DNA of 64,000 nucleotides from CAYNYM01 sp049366815 (GCA_049366815.1 JBMNCO010000132.1:1-64000), one strand, 5' to 3'. Counted from the stretch's first letter, positions 28,128 through 37,640 are shown. Translations and numbers: made by a program. Notes: generated from the letters alone by a model not told the origin.

Positions 28128-31100
28128 TTGAAACACAAAAATATATCCCACCCATTCGTTATCCGTGTCATCGGCGCCCGACAGAACAACCTCAAGAACC
28201 TGAATATCGATATCCCTTTGAACCGATTCACGGTCATCACAGGGGTGAGCGGTTCCGGCAAGTCCTCCCTGGCCTTTGATACCCTCTATGCCGAGGGGCA
28301 GCGCCGCTATGTTGAAACCTTCTCGCCCTATGCCCGACAGTTCATGGAACGCATGGACCGGCCCCAGGTCGACCGGATCGAAAACATCCCACCGGCCATT
28401 GCCATCGACCGAAAGGATCCCGTCCGGACCTCCCGCTCCACGGTCGGCACCATGACCGAACTCACGGATTATGTGAAACTCCTCTATGCCCGTCTCGGAC
28501 AGCTCCACTGCCGCACATGCGGCAGGCCCGTGCATCCGGAAACCCCTGAACAGGTCTGGCAGGCCATCAAAGAGATCCCGGAAAAATCCGAGATGATCAT
28601 CACCTTCCCCGCCCCTCAAAACGGCGCGACACCTCAGGAACTGAAGCGGGATCTCCTGCGCATGGGATTTACCCGGCTCCTTGAGGAGGCAGAGGTGATT
28701 CCCCTTGAGGAGTGGCATCCTGAAGGGGTGGAGAAGCGGGCACCCCAGGTCATCGTGGATCGTCTCGTCTTTGCGGCCTCTGAGAAGAAGAGGGTCATGG
28801 ACTCCCTGGAACAGGCCTTTCGCTTCGGCGAGGGGCGGCTGGATGCCTGGATCAAACCCGACCGTCACCTCGCATTCAGCAACCGGCTGGAATGCCCAAG
28901 GTGTCATCTCGCATACCGCCCTCCCATCCCCAACCTCTTTTCCTTTAACAGCCCTGCCGGGGCCTGCGAAACCTGCCGGGGATTCGGCCGGATCATTGAC
29001 ATCGATATAGACCTGATCATCCCGAACCCGCAGCTCTCCCTTGCACAGGGGGCCGTCAAGCCCTGGGGCGGCCGTGAAGAGGGACGCATGGAATATGAGG
29101 AATTGGCGGCCTTCTGTCAACAGAGCAAGATCCCCCTGGACAAGCCCTTTTCCCGGCTGACACAGGCCCAGCAGACACAGATCATCGGGGGGACGGATCG
29201 TTATTACGGCATACGGGGCTTTTTCAATTGGCTCGAGACCAAGACCTACAAAATGCACGTCCGCGTGTATCTGTCCCGTTACCGCACCTACAGAGTCTGT
29301 CCGGATTGCGAGGGCACCCGATTCAACAAAGAGGCCCTGCTCTACCGGCTGGAGGGACGCCATATCGGTCAGATCTATGCCCTGAGCGTGGACAGTGCTC
29401 ACCAATTCTTTCATGACCTCTCTGTTTCCCATGAAGACAAGGCCGGCCGGCTCATCCTTGACGAGATTCAAAGCCGGCTGACCTACCTGCGGGAGGTGGG
29501 TCTCGGATATCTGAGCCTGGACCGGCAGTCCCGGACCTTATCAGGAGGCGAGGTCCAGCGGGTGGCCCTGACCTCGGCACTGGGTTCTTCACTGGTCAAC
29601 ACGCTTTATGTCCTGGACGAACCCAGTATCGGGCTCCATCCCCGGGACAATCACCGCCTGATCCGCATATTGAAGGGTCTGAGGGACCTGAGAAACACCG
29701 TCGTGGTGGTCGAGCATGACCCCGGTATCATCAGCCGGAGCGACTATATGCTGGACCTGGGACCCGGTGCCGGAGAACAAGGCGGGAGGGTCATGTACTT
29801 CGGTCCCACGGCCAAGGTCGGCCGATCTCTGACCGGGCAATATCTCAAGGGAGAAAAGGTCATTCCTTTTCCCAGGATTCGTCGGACACCGAAGAAAAAT
29901 CAATGGCTGGTCGTGGAGGGGGCCGCGGAAAACAACCTGAAGGACATCAGAGTCGACATTCCTCTGGGTCTCTTCGTCTGCCTGACCGGCGTGTCCGGTT
30001 CCGGCAAATCCACGCTCGCCGAGGATATCCTCTACAAGGGCATCAAACGGGCGCGGGGCGAGGCCGAGGGTCGGCCGGGAAGCCATAAGGCCATCAAGGG
30101 CTTGAGCGCCATCGACGATGTCATCCTCGTGGATCAACGACCCATCGGGAGAACTCCACGGGCCAATCCCCTGACCTATACAAAGGCCATGGACCCCATC
30201 CGAAGACTCCTGACCGATACGGACGAGGCCCGGTCCAGAGGCATGGGCCCGGGCCACTTCTCCTTCAATGTCCCCGGGGGGAGATGTGAGACCTGCAAGG
30301 GGGCGGGTTTTGAAAAGGTGGAGATGCAGTTCCTCTCCGACGTCTACATCACCTGTCCGGATTGCGAGGGAAGGCGCTATCGGCCGGAGGTCCTGGAGGT
30401 CACCTACAGGGACAAAAACATCCACGATATCCTCACCATGACCGTGGATCAGGCCCTCCGTTTCTTCACGGAACAGGCCGGAATCAGGGAGACCCTGGAA
30501 CCCCTCAGTGAGGTGGGCATGGGATATATACGTCTTGGGCAACCGCTCCACACCCTTTCGGGGGGTGAGGCACAGCGTCTCAAGCTCTCCCAGTTTATCA
30601 GAAGGAGAAGAGGCCGGCCTCAGCTCTTCATCTTTGACGAACCCACGACGGGACTTCACTTCGAGGATATCCAGAAACTGCTCACCGCTCTCCGAAAGCT
30701 GGTTGCTGAAGGTCACACCGTCTTGGTGATCGAACACAACATGGATGTCGTCAAATGCGCGGACTGGGTCATCGACCTCGGTCCTGAAGGTGGTGACGCG
30801 GGTGGTCGGGTCGTGGCGGCCGGTCCCCCTGAAGCGATCACCGGGCACCCTGCTTCCCACACCGGGATTTTCCTCGCGCCCTATCTCGCCGGAGAAAGCC
30901 CGTTTGAGGAGGCCGTGAGGGCCCCGGCCCTCCCCGCAAGCGATCTTCGCGGAAAGGTGGATGAGATCATCGTTTCCGGGGCAAAGGAGCACAACCTCAA
31001 GGACCTCAGCCTTTCGATCCCCAGGGAACAGTTCGTGGTCGTCACGGGGGTCTCAGGATCGGGGAAATCGACACTGATTTTCGATATCCTCTTTGCCGAG

Positions 31101-33428
31101 GGGCAACGACGCTACCTGGAAAGCCTGGCCCCCTACGTGCGTCAATACATGCGAATCCTGGAACGCCCGGAGGTTGACGCGATCTCGGGGCTTCCGCCCA
31201 CCGTGGCCATCGAACAACGCGTCAGCCATGCGAGCCCACGTTCGACTGTCGCGACCCTGACCGAGATATACCATTTCCTGCGGCTCCTCTACAGCAAGCT
31301 CGGGACACAGCACTGCCCCCGGTGCGACCGGCCGCTTGCCGCCTTGACGGAGGACGCCATTTTGGAGCATATCGGAAATCGTTATGGGCGTAGGCGCGCC
31401 GTCGTCATGGCCCCAAAGATCATGGCCCGAAAGGGCTTCCACCGGGCCCTTTTGACGGAGGCCTACCTCAAGGGTTTTCGTGAGGCCCGGATTGACGGGA
31501 CCGTTGTCCCCCTGAGGGGGGACCTGGCACTGGACCGGCATCGGGAGCACACCATTGAACTGGTCATGGGAAGACTCCCGGGCAAAGATCCGGGCGGGCT
31601 CGTCTCCCGAGCCCTTGAGGAGGGGAATGGGAGCCTGATCATCCTGGACAACAAGGAGAGAGAAGAGACATTCAGTACCAGGGGCATCTGCCCTGTGTGC
31701 GGCATCGGTCTGCAGGCCCTGGATCCGAGGCTCTTTTCCTTCAACAGCAGGGAGGGCGCCTGCCCCCGGTGCAGGGGGCTGGGGGCCCTGGGCGACCCCG
31801 GGGAAGGCCGGGCCGTCACGTGTCCGCAATGCGGGGGCAGCCGTCTTAAACCCGAGGCCCTGGCGGTCAAGATCAACGGCCGGTCGCTATGGGATCTGGT
31901 CCGGCAATCCGCCCCTTCACTGATCAATTTCATCGAGAAACTTTCTTTCCCAAGACATGAAGCGCCTATAGCACAGCCCATTCTGGAGGAGATCAACACA
32001 CGGCTCTCCTTTTTGAGCCGCCTCGGCCTTTCCTATCTGGCCCTGAGCCGCAGCGGAGACACCCTTTCAGGCGGCGAGGCCCAACGTATCCGGCTGGCGG
32101 CCCAACTCGGCTCCAACCTCACCGGCGTGTGTTACATCCTGGATGAACCCACGATCGGTCTTCACGCCCGTGACAACGCCATGCTCCTGGACGCCCTGGG
32201 CGAACTCAAAAAACGCGGAAATTCCATCCTTGTCGTCGAACACGATGAAGAAACCGTGGGACGTGCGGACCACATTATTGATCTTGGGCCCGGGGCCGGA
32301 CGCCAGGGGGGACTGGTGGTGGCATCCGGGAAACTGGCCGATCTGAAAAAGGTGCCCGAGTCCGTGACGGGGTCCGCTTTAAACAGCAACACCCACGAAC
32401 TGACATCCCGCCTTCGTATCTACAAAAGGCGGCCCCGCCTCAGGGTCCTGGGAGCGGCTGAACACAATCTGAAAAAGATCGAGGCCGATTTTCCCCTGGG
32501 AACCTTGATTTGTGTGACGGGTGTATCCGGTTCCGGGAAATCCACGCTTCTGAAGGAGACCCTTTATAAGGGGATCCGCAACCGTCTTTACAAGACAAGG
32601 GACGGGGCGGGACTTTGCACAGACATCAAGGGCTGGGAGGCACTGGAGCGCATACTCGAGGTGGATCACAGCGCCATCGGCCGCACACCGCGATCCGTCC
32701 CCGCTTCCTACATCGGTTTCCTCGGCGAGATCAGAAAACTCCTGGCCATGACCCCCAGGGCCAGGGCCAGGGGGTTCAAACCCGGTCGCTTTTCCTTTAA
32801 TGTCAAAGGCGGTCGCTGCGAGCCCTGCAAGGGCCACGGTTCCGTGAAGGTGGAAATGAGCTTTCTCCCGGACGTCTATGTGCCCTGTGAGGTCTGCGAA
32901 GGCCGCCGCTTTAATCAGGAGACCCTGGAGGTGAAGTACAAGGGAAAGGACATCTCGGAGATCCTCGACCTCACCTTCGAGGAGGCCTCGGATTTCTTTT
33001 CGGCTGTGCCGTCTATTCGACATGCAACAGGGCTGGTTTGTGACATCGGCCTGGGATACCTCACCCTCGGGCAATCCAGCCCCACCCTTTCCGGCGGTGA
33101 GGCCCAGCGCATCAAGCTGGCTGAGGAACTGTCCAAACCCACACGGGGCAAGACCCTCTACATCCTGGACGAGCCCACCACGGGGCTGCACATCTCGGAC
33201 GTCGGAAAACTCCTCAAGGTTCTTCAGGCCCTTGTAGACCAGGGAAACACCGTGGCCGTCATCGAACACAACATGGAGGTCATCAAGGAGGCGGATTATA
33301 TCATTGACCTGGGTCCGGAAGGTGGGGATCAGGGCGGGTATGTGGCGGTCACCGGCTCGCCCCTGGAGATCATGGACAACCCCGACGGGTCTCATACAGC
33401 GAGGTATCTCAGAAAATATCTCCGGTAG
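28128..33428 (+). CDS. Double-length UvrA (tandem UvrA fusion)
   Basis: A 1766-residue protein made of two consecutive UvrA-like halves (about 1-930 and 940-1766). It has four Walker A motifs GVSGSGKS (near residues 39, 620, 973 and 1464), four LSGGE signatures and matching DEP(S/T)xGLH Walker B segments. Zinc-finger Cys pairs recur in both halves (for example CETCRGFG, CETCKGAG, CPRCRGLG, CEPCKGHG). Ordinary UvrA is about 940 residues and dimerises; this chain would hold the equivalent of a dimer. It begins at TTG 28128 because no ATG is close; GAGGAAGGA lies 14 bases upstream. It may recognise DNA damage or act as a UvrA2-type paralog; the canonical uvrA cannot be assigned from here. Confidence 0.88.
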   Translation: MKHKNISHPFVIRVIGARQNNLKNLNIDIPLNRFTVITGVSGSGKSSLAFDTLYAEGQRRYVETFSPYARQFMERMDRPQVDRIENIPPAIAIDRKDPVRTSRSTVGTMTELTDYVKLLYARLGQLHCRTCGRPVHPETPEQVWQAIKEIPEKSEMIITFPAPQNGATPQELKRDLLRMGFTRLLEEAEVIPLEEWHPEGVEKRAPQVIVDRLVFAASEKKRVMDSLEQAFRFGEGRLDAWIKPDRHLAFSNRLECPRCHLAYRPPIPNLFSFNSPAGACETCRGFGRIIDIDIDLIIPNPQLSLAQGAVKPWGGREEGRMEYEELAAFCQQSKIPLDKPFSRLTQAQQTQIIGGTDRYYGIRGFFNWLETKTYKMHVRVYLSRYRTYRVCPDCEGTRFNKEALLYRLEGRHIGQIYALSVDSAHQFFHDLSVSHEDKAGRLILDEIQSRLTYLREVGLGYLSLDRQSRTLSGGEVQRVALTSALGSSLVNTLYVLDEPSIGLHPRDNHRLIRILKGLRDLRNTVVVVEHDPGIISRSDYMLDLGPGAGEQGGRVMYFGPTAKVGRSLTGQYLKGEKVIPFPRIRRTPKKNQWLVVEGAAENNLKDIRVDIPLGLFVCLTGVSGSGKSTLAEDILYKGIKRARGEAEGRPGSHKAIKGLSAIDDVILVDQRPIGRTPRANPLTYTKAMDPIRRLLTDTDEARSRGMGPGHFSFNVPGGRCETCKGAGFEKVEMQFLSDVYITCPDCEGRRYRPEVLEVTYRDKNIHDILTMTVDQALRFFTEQAGIRETLEPLSEVGMGYIRLGQPLHTLSGGEAQRLKLSQFIRRRRGRPQLFIFDEPTTGLHFEDIQKLLTALRKLVAEGHTVLVIEHNMDVVKCADWVIDLGPEGGDAGGRVVAAGPPEAITGHPASHTGIFLAPYLAGESPFEEAVRAPALPASDLRGKVDEIIVSGAKEHNLKDLSLSIPREQFVVVTGVSGSGKSTLIFDILFAEGQRRYLESLAPYVRQYMRILERPEVDAISGLPPTVAIEQRVSHASPRSTVATLTEIYHFLRLLYSKLGTQHCPRCDRPLAALTEDAILEHIGNRYGRRRAVVMAPKIMARKGFHRALLTEAYLKGFREARIDGTVVPLRGDLALDRHREHTIELVMGRLPGKDPGGLVSRALEEGNGSLIILDNKEREETFSTRGICPVCGIGLQALDPRLFSFNSREGACPRCRGLGALGDPGEGRAVTCPQCGGSRLKPEALAVKINGRSLWDLVRQSAPSLINFIEKLSFPRHEAPIAQPILEEINTRLSFLSRLGLSYLALSRSGDTLSGGEAQRIRLAAQLGSNLTGVCYILDEPTIGLHARDNAMLLDALGELKKRGNSILVVEHDEETVGRADHIIDLGPGAGRQGGLVVASGKLADLKKVPESVTGSALNSNTHELTSRLRIYKRRPRLRVLGAAEHNLKKIEADFPLGTLICVTGVSGSGKSTLLKETLYKGIRNRLYKTRDGAGLCTDIKGWEALERILEVDHSAIGRTPRSVPASYIGFLGEIRKLLAMTPRARARGFKPGRFSFNVKGGRCEPCKGHGSVKVEMSFLPDVYVPCEVCEGRRFNQETLEVKYKGKDISEILDLTFEEASDFFSAVPSIRHATGLVCDIGLGYLTLGQSSPTLSGGEAQRIKLAEELSKPTRGKTLYILDEPTTGLHISDVGKLLKVLQALVDQGNTVAVIEHNMEVIKEADYIIDLGPEGGDQGGYVAVTGSPLEIMDNPDGSHTARYLRKYLR

Positions 33429-33449
33429 GGGACCTCTTTTCAGGCATCC

Positions 33450-33659
33450 TCAGTGTTGGGCCGACTCGAGCACATGGCACACGTCGCGGATTTGCTGTTC
33501 GCTGATAAGGCCTCTCGCGAGAAGTATCTGGCCGATCCGCCTCGGGGTCCATCCTGAGGAGACCTCCATCTTCTGTTGCTGCAGTGCGCCGATCAGATGT
33601 TGCGGCGTGATGTATCCCTTGTCTACGGCCACACCGCCAAAGCGTTGCAACGTACGCAT
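33450..33659 (-). CDS. Small MshEN-like protein
   Basis: A 69-residue protein with two copies of a short motif resembling the MshEN/type-II-secretion ATPase N-domain: FGGVAVDKGYITPQHLIGAL and IGQILLARGLISEQQIRDV. In other proteins these motifs sit ahead of GspE-type ATPases and some bind cyclic di-GMP. Here the domain stands alone. The ATG at 33659 has GAGAGG 6 bases upstream; another ATG at 33665 is possible. The function is unknown. Confidence 0.6.
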   Translation of the reverse strand: MRTLQRFGGVAVDKGYITPQHLIGALQQQKMEVSSGWTPRRIGQILLARGLISEQQIRDVCHVLESAQH

Positions 33660-33771
33660 CTCCATCCTCTCCCCCCCACTGCATCCGGCCACCGGCGGTG
33701 CAGGCTGAAACTTCAAGCCGCTTAAGCACATTATGGAGTAATTCTCGGAGGCCAAAAGTTTCACAACATAT

Positions 33772-34017
33772 TTACTTCTGCATAAACGAGTCCCGCTTTA
33801 TCTGGTCCTTGCGAATCTCATATTCCCTCTGGTCTATCCGACCCGCTTTGTAATCCTGCTCGACCCTTTCCGTCTGCTTTTTCAAGTGATACTCATAACC
33901 GCCGGCCCCGGCCGCAGCCCCTCCAATAGCGCCGAGTCCGGCGCTCCCCCAGTTGCTCCCGCAGCCCGACAGCGCCAAAAACCCCACGCACACCAAGATC
34001 GCCAACCATCTTTTCAT
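33772..34017 (-). CDS. Small glycine-rich lipoprotein
   Basis: An 81-residue lipoprotein with lipobox LSGC at residues 16-19, a glycine/alanine-rich segment (GAIGGAAAGAGG) that may insert in or span a membrane, and a charged helical tail ending RKDQIKRDSFMQK. The pattern resembles glycine-zipper lipoproteins. GGAGGGC precedes the ATG. No function can be assigned. Confidence 0.7.
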   Translation of the reverse strand: MKRWLAILVCVGFLALSGCGSNWGSAGLGAIGGAAAGAGGYEYHLKKQTERVEQDYKAGRIDQREYEIRKDQIKRDSFMQK

Positions 34018-34093
34018 GATTGCCCTCCTTTTTTGGGTTATTTTACCATAAATAATCCGCTGTCAACGATCAAATTTTTATTCACTCATAGCG

Positions 34094-34126
34094 GGTTTCC
34101 ATTCAGAGACACATGATTTCCGGATG
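34094..34126. repeat. Fragment of repeat family 2, inverted
   Basis: Read on the minus strand these 33 bases begin CATCCGGAAATCATGT and end GAATGGAAAC, matching the terminal hairpin end of family 2 copies at 18390-18420 and 57940-57971. The rest of the element is missing. It lies 24 bases before repeat family 1 in the same gap. Confidence 0.5.
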
Positions 34127-34149
34127 CGCACCGGCTGAATTCGTTTGAG

Positions 34150-34390
34150 GTATGAATTTAGCCCTTTCCAATAACTGTGTGGAAATCATGCACCCTTTCT
34201 TACGTTCCGAAGCTCCCGGACTGGTCTTTTTTGCGATTTATCCATGGGGGAGTTCTGCCCCCTCCCCATTCTCGACTTTGTCGAGCTGGGGTTTCCCCCA
34301 CGGATAAATCGCAAAAAGACGGCGTCCTCCCGCTAGTCACTTCAGAAAGGGTGCATGATTTCCTTTCGAATTTTTCAAAGGGCTAAAGTG
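34150..34390. repeat. Repeat family 1 copy interrupted by a second palindromic insertion
   Basis: The left arm (34150-34226) contains ATGAATTTAGCCCTTTCC and AAGCTCCCGGACTGGTC. The right arm (34337-34390) contains ACTTCAGAAAGGGTGCATGA. Between them, 34227-34335 is absent from the 18987 copy. The insert is itself a long inverted repeat: TTTTTGCGATTTATCCATGG at its left is complemented by a copy with one mismatch at 34294-34318. CTGGTC and CTAGTC flank it as a possible imperfect target duplication. The remaining parts of the 34018-34662 gap hold no gene I can support. Confidence 0.8.
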
Positions 34391-34662
34391 TTAGCATTTG
34401 AGAAAGAGAAAGCAGGGCAGGATTTTTTGGGGCTACCAAATGATTCATGAATAGGATATACCATTTCACGGTCCGGGTTGATTTTTAAAGCTCAAGGGCA
34501 ATCGGTCCCTTTTTGCATATAGTCAGCGGTCACGTTTGCCGTCATCCATTCGGGCCTCCTCCCCCTGCCCCCGGGATCTGTCGGGAGGCCGGCCGACGAC
34601 CGCCCGATGACCGGGCCGGAGCGGTAAACGAACTCGTCCTGGACACCATGAGGACACACCCT

Positions 34663-35445
34663 ATGAAATTCAGACCCTGTATAGACTTACGTAAAGGACG
34701 CGTCGTTCAGATTGTGGGAAGCTCCCTTCAGGAAGAGGGGGACCAGGGCCTCGTAACCAATTTCCAGACGGAGCGATCACCCGCAGAATATGCACGGATG
34801 TACAAACAGCATGGCCTGACCGGTGGACACGTGATCTCGCTCGGCCCTGGAAATGACGAGGCAGCGATTTCGGCCCTCCACGCATTCCCCGGCGGCCTCC
34901 ACATGGGTGGGGGTATCACCCCTGAAAATGCCATGGCATTTCTTGATGCGGGTGCAAGCCACGTCATCGTCACATCCTATGTCTTTTCAGGCGGCCGGAT
35001 CGATATGGAGCGCCTCCGGTCACTGGTGAAGGCCGTGGGCAAAGACCGTCTCGTTCTGGATCTGAGCTGCCGTCGCAGTGCATCGGCATTCTGGATCATG
35101 ACCGACCGATGGCGGCGATTCACCGATGTGCCGGTCAATCCCGAGACCCTCTCCCGACTTGCAGACTTTTGTGATGAATTTCTTGTCCATGGGGTCGATG
35201 TGGAGGGAAAAAGACAGGGGGTTCTGTCCGACCTCGTCCAGATCCTGGGCAAGTACTCCCCCATACCCGTCACCTATGCGGGAGGGGCAAAGGCCCTCTC
35301 CGATCTTGATAAAGTCAATGAACTCGGACAGGGGCGCGTCGACCTGACCATCGGCAGCGCCCTGGACATCTTCGGTGGAGACATTCCGTTCCAGGATGTC
35401 GTCCAATGGCAGCGTGCCAACCTCGGCTCCCATTCCTCAAGCTAA
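34663..35445 (+). CDS. HisA-type isomerase of the eukaryotic (HIS6) class
   Basis: A 260-residue phosphoribosylformimino-aminoimidazole carboxamide ribotide isomerase, fourth step of histidine synthesis. The sequence follows the fungal/plant form rather than bacterial HisA: FRPCIDLRKGRVVQIVG at the start (catalytic Asp 8), LTGGHVISLGPGNDEAA, LHMGGGITPENA, VLDLSCRR (second Asp) and VDLTIGSALDIFGG at the end. The ATG at 34663 has GAGGA 8 bases upstream; an ATG at 34648 is in frame. No other his gene is adjacent. Family placement is by remembered motifs. Confidence 0.85.
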   Translation: MKFRPCIDLRKGRVVQIVGSSLQEEGDQGLVTNFQTERSPAEYARMYKQHGLTGGHVISLGPGNDEAAISALHAFPGGLHMGGGITPENAMAFLDAGASHVIVTSYVFSGGRIDMERLRSLVKAVGKDRLVLDLSCRRSASAFWIMTDRWRRFTDVPVNPETLSRLADFCDEFLVHGVDVEGKRQGVLSDLVQILGKYSPIPVTYAGGAKALSDLDKVNELGQGRVDLTIGSALDIFGGDIPFQDVVQWQRANLGSHSSS

Positions 35446-35464
35446 CTGCATCCCGGACCGGCGG

Positions 35465-36397
35465 TCACAACCCCCGCAAGGATTCCGGGCGAAGCAGACC
35501 CGGGTCTTTCAGGGCCGCGCGGATGGTCTGCAGCAGATCTTCTTTGTCCCTGGGCAGGGTACCGCGAAGAGGCAGATAATTAGAGGCATGGTTTGTGCGG
35601 AACACGACAGGTCCCGGGGCCTCGATGTTCTCGATCATCAGCTCCAGTTCCCGCAATATTTCCATGGGGTCCGTGACCAGTTCGAACTCGCCTCTTCTCA
35701 CCATATCATCCAGCGGTGTGCCCGGGACGACCATGAGAGTCAGTGCGGAGAAATAAGAAGGGTTCATCGCTGTTGCAGCCTTGCCGGTATTGATGGCATG
35801 CTGTCTGTAGAGCTTCCTCCCTCCAAGTCCGATGATCACGGTCACCGAGGTCTTTATTCCGGCCCTGTTCGCCTTGACCACCGAATCGATCTGTTCCTGA
35901 ACGGTCGCACCCTTGTTCATGAGCGCCAGGACCTCTGGATCACCGCTTTCCAGGCCTATAAAGACGAGGTTCAGGCCGGCCTCGCGCAACTGCCCTAATT
36001 CTTCATCGCTCTTTCTCAGGATATCACCGCAGCAGGCATAGCAAGATACCTGTTTGAGATGGGGAAAGGCCGCATAGCATTTCCTGACGATCTTCAGGAG
36101 CTCCGGAGTCTTGATAATCATGGCATTCGAATCGAGGAGAAAGATCTTGTCCACGCCGATCCCATATTGGTTTCTGGCGATTTCAATGTCCTCAAGAATC
36201 TCGTGGGTCGGCCGGATCCTGAATCGTTTTTCCGGTATCGTCTTGTCAAAGCGGTATGAACTGCAGAAATAGCACCTTCCCGCCGCTGCGGAGGAGCACC
36301 CCACGGTCGCCTGTATCAAGAGAGAATAGGCCTCGCTGGGGGGACGATAGATCGGCTCCGCATAATACATTTCCTGCCTTTTGGTCGCGTTGTTCAT
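35465..36397 (-). CDS. Radical SAM protein with an extended cysteine motif
   Basis: A 310-residue radical-SAM-type protein. The cluster ligands read C34-x7-C42-x2-C45, in GCSSAAAGRCYFC, longer than the usual C-x3-C-x2-C. The rest of the barrel fits: IFLLDSNAMII, GLNLVFIGLESGDPEVL and VTVIIGLGG. It probably cleaves S-adenosylmethionine reductively with a [4Fe-4S] cluster; the substrate is unknown. The ATG at 36397 has GGAGGT upstream. It converges with the HisA-type gene 19 bases away. Confidence 0.8.
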   Translation of the reverse strand: MNNATKRQEMYYAEPIYRPPSEAYSLLIQATVGCSSAAAGRCYFCSSYRFDKTIPEKRFRIRPTHEILEDIEIARNQYGIGVDKIFLLDSNAMIIKTPELLKIVRKCYAAFPHLKQVSCYACCGDILRKSDEELGQLREAGLNLVFIGLESGDPEVLALMNKGATVQEQIDSVVKANRAGIKTSVTVIIGLGGRKLYRQHAINTGKAATAMNPSYFSALTLMVVPGTPLDDMVRRGEFELVTDPMEILRELELMIENIEAPGPVVFRTNHASNYLPLRGTLPRDKEDLLQTIRAALKDPGLLRPESLRGL

Positions 36398-36793
36398 CTT
36401 TGATTCACACCTCCAGTGTCTTATTTTTAGGGCCGGAAGGTCCGTCCAAGTGGAAAAGTACTCAGACTTCTTGTCCAAATGTAGAATGTGCCGATCCAGG
36501 CGGGACTCCGAGAAAATCCCGACCTCCGCCTTCCGCGCTGCCCAGCCTGTGACATCAATGCAAAATCACCGTTTCTAATCAGCAAATGCCTAAATGGTAT
36601 GCGGAACAAAAATTGACTTATTTTAGACACCAATGTACTCATTCAATTACTAAACAATGCGGCATCTCTTGTCAACCGAACTTGGGTCAGGAGTATGCGG
36701 TTGCATGCAGCCCCTTGCCATCCGGCTTTTTGTCTGGCACCCTAGGTCCTATAAAAGGGGCAAGGAACGAAAAATCTCTGATCGGGAAGTTGG
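36398..36793. other. Divergent intergenic region
   Basis: These 396 bases separate divergently transcribed genes. A small hairpin CGGGA / TCCCG occurs near 36500-36522, and TTGACT at 36613-36618 could be a -35 element for the YkgJ-type gene, but no good -10 follows. No coding sequence is supported. Confidence 0.3.
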
Positions 36794-37534
36794 ATGCAAG
36801 GAGGAAGCCCGGAGGCCGTTGTGACAGAAAAAGAAACCGTCTTTTTGACCCTGGATGAGGCTGTGAGAGCACTCTGCAGCGATTTTCGACAATACGATCC
36901 CCAGATCCTGTTGCTTTGCCAAACACTGCGCCTTATTTCCAGGGGTGAGACTGTGGTGGTCAAAAGGGACAGGAAAAGGGCCGGGGCCTGGATCAGCCTC
37001 CCCGGCCGCCGGAATATGCATTGGATGGGCCCACCGGAACTGGTCGAACACGTGTGCGAGGCCCTTTCCTCCGCAGAATTGAACCCTGAACTGTTGTCGT
37101 CAATATGCGGGAGCGTTTTCCATACCCGCGCCTTTCCCGCCCCACAAGCTGACACGGGCCGAATGGGCATTCGCATCGAAACCGGAATGGAAGACTTTCA
37201 CTGCCGTCAGTGCGGTCAATGCTGTCAGTCTCTCGATTATCGAAAGGAGGTCACGGCCCAAGATATCTCACAATGGCGGGAACTGGGCAGATTGGACATC
37301 CTGGAATGGGTAGGGGTATTTGAAGGTGAGGGCCTGGAGCCGGCCTACAGGATCTGGATGATACCGGGAACCTCACAGAGGGCCGAGGAATGTCCCTTCC
37401 TACACAAAGAATCGTCGGAAAATCGTTGGTATTGCCGGATCCAAGACGTCAAGCCGGCCATCTGCCGGCAGTACCCGGCGAGTCGCAAGCATGCCCTATT
37501 GACCGGTTGCCCGGGCTTTGAAAAGCCCGCCTGA
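36794..37534 (+). CDS. YkgJ-family cysteine-cluster protein
   Basis: A 246-residue protein. The N-terminal half is not recognised. The C-terminal half has the CxxCxxCC pattern (CRQCGQCC near residue 137), followed by CPFL, WYCRIQDVKPAICRQYP and a final GCPGF, the conserved set of the YkgJ/UPF0153 family thought to chelate zinc or iron. The start is ambiguous: ATG 36794, or GTG 36821 with GGAGG 5 bases upstream. It precedes sucC by 106 bases on the same strand. Confidence 0.75.
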   Translation: MQGGSPEAVVTEKETVFLTLDEAVRALCSDFRQYDPQILLLCQTLRLISRGETVVVKRDRKRAGAWISLPGRRNMHWMGPPELVEHVCEALSSAELNPELLSSICGSVFHTRAFPAPQADTGRMGIRIETGMEDFHCRQCGQCCQSLDYRKEVTAQDISQWRELGRLDILEWVGVFEGEGLEPAYRIWMIPGTSQRAEECPFLHKESSENRWYCRIQDVKPAICRQYPASRKHALLTGCPGFEKPA

Positions 37535-37640
37535 CCCCTGGCCGCCTGCCCAAGCCCGGGGATCACTAATTGGCTTGACAGGGTCCCTCGTTTGAAGTGT
37601 AAACTTCAATTCGGCGCCAAGATCGCCGGGGAGAAAAGGC

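Noticed and set aside
28056..33395. Long minus-strand open frames (about 340-470 codons) opposite the double UvrA
   Set aside because: They lie entirely antisense to a protein with clear motifs along its whole length and have no recognisable domains; long antisense frames are expected from GC-rich codon use.
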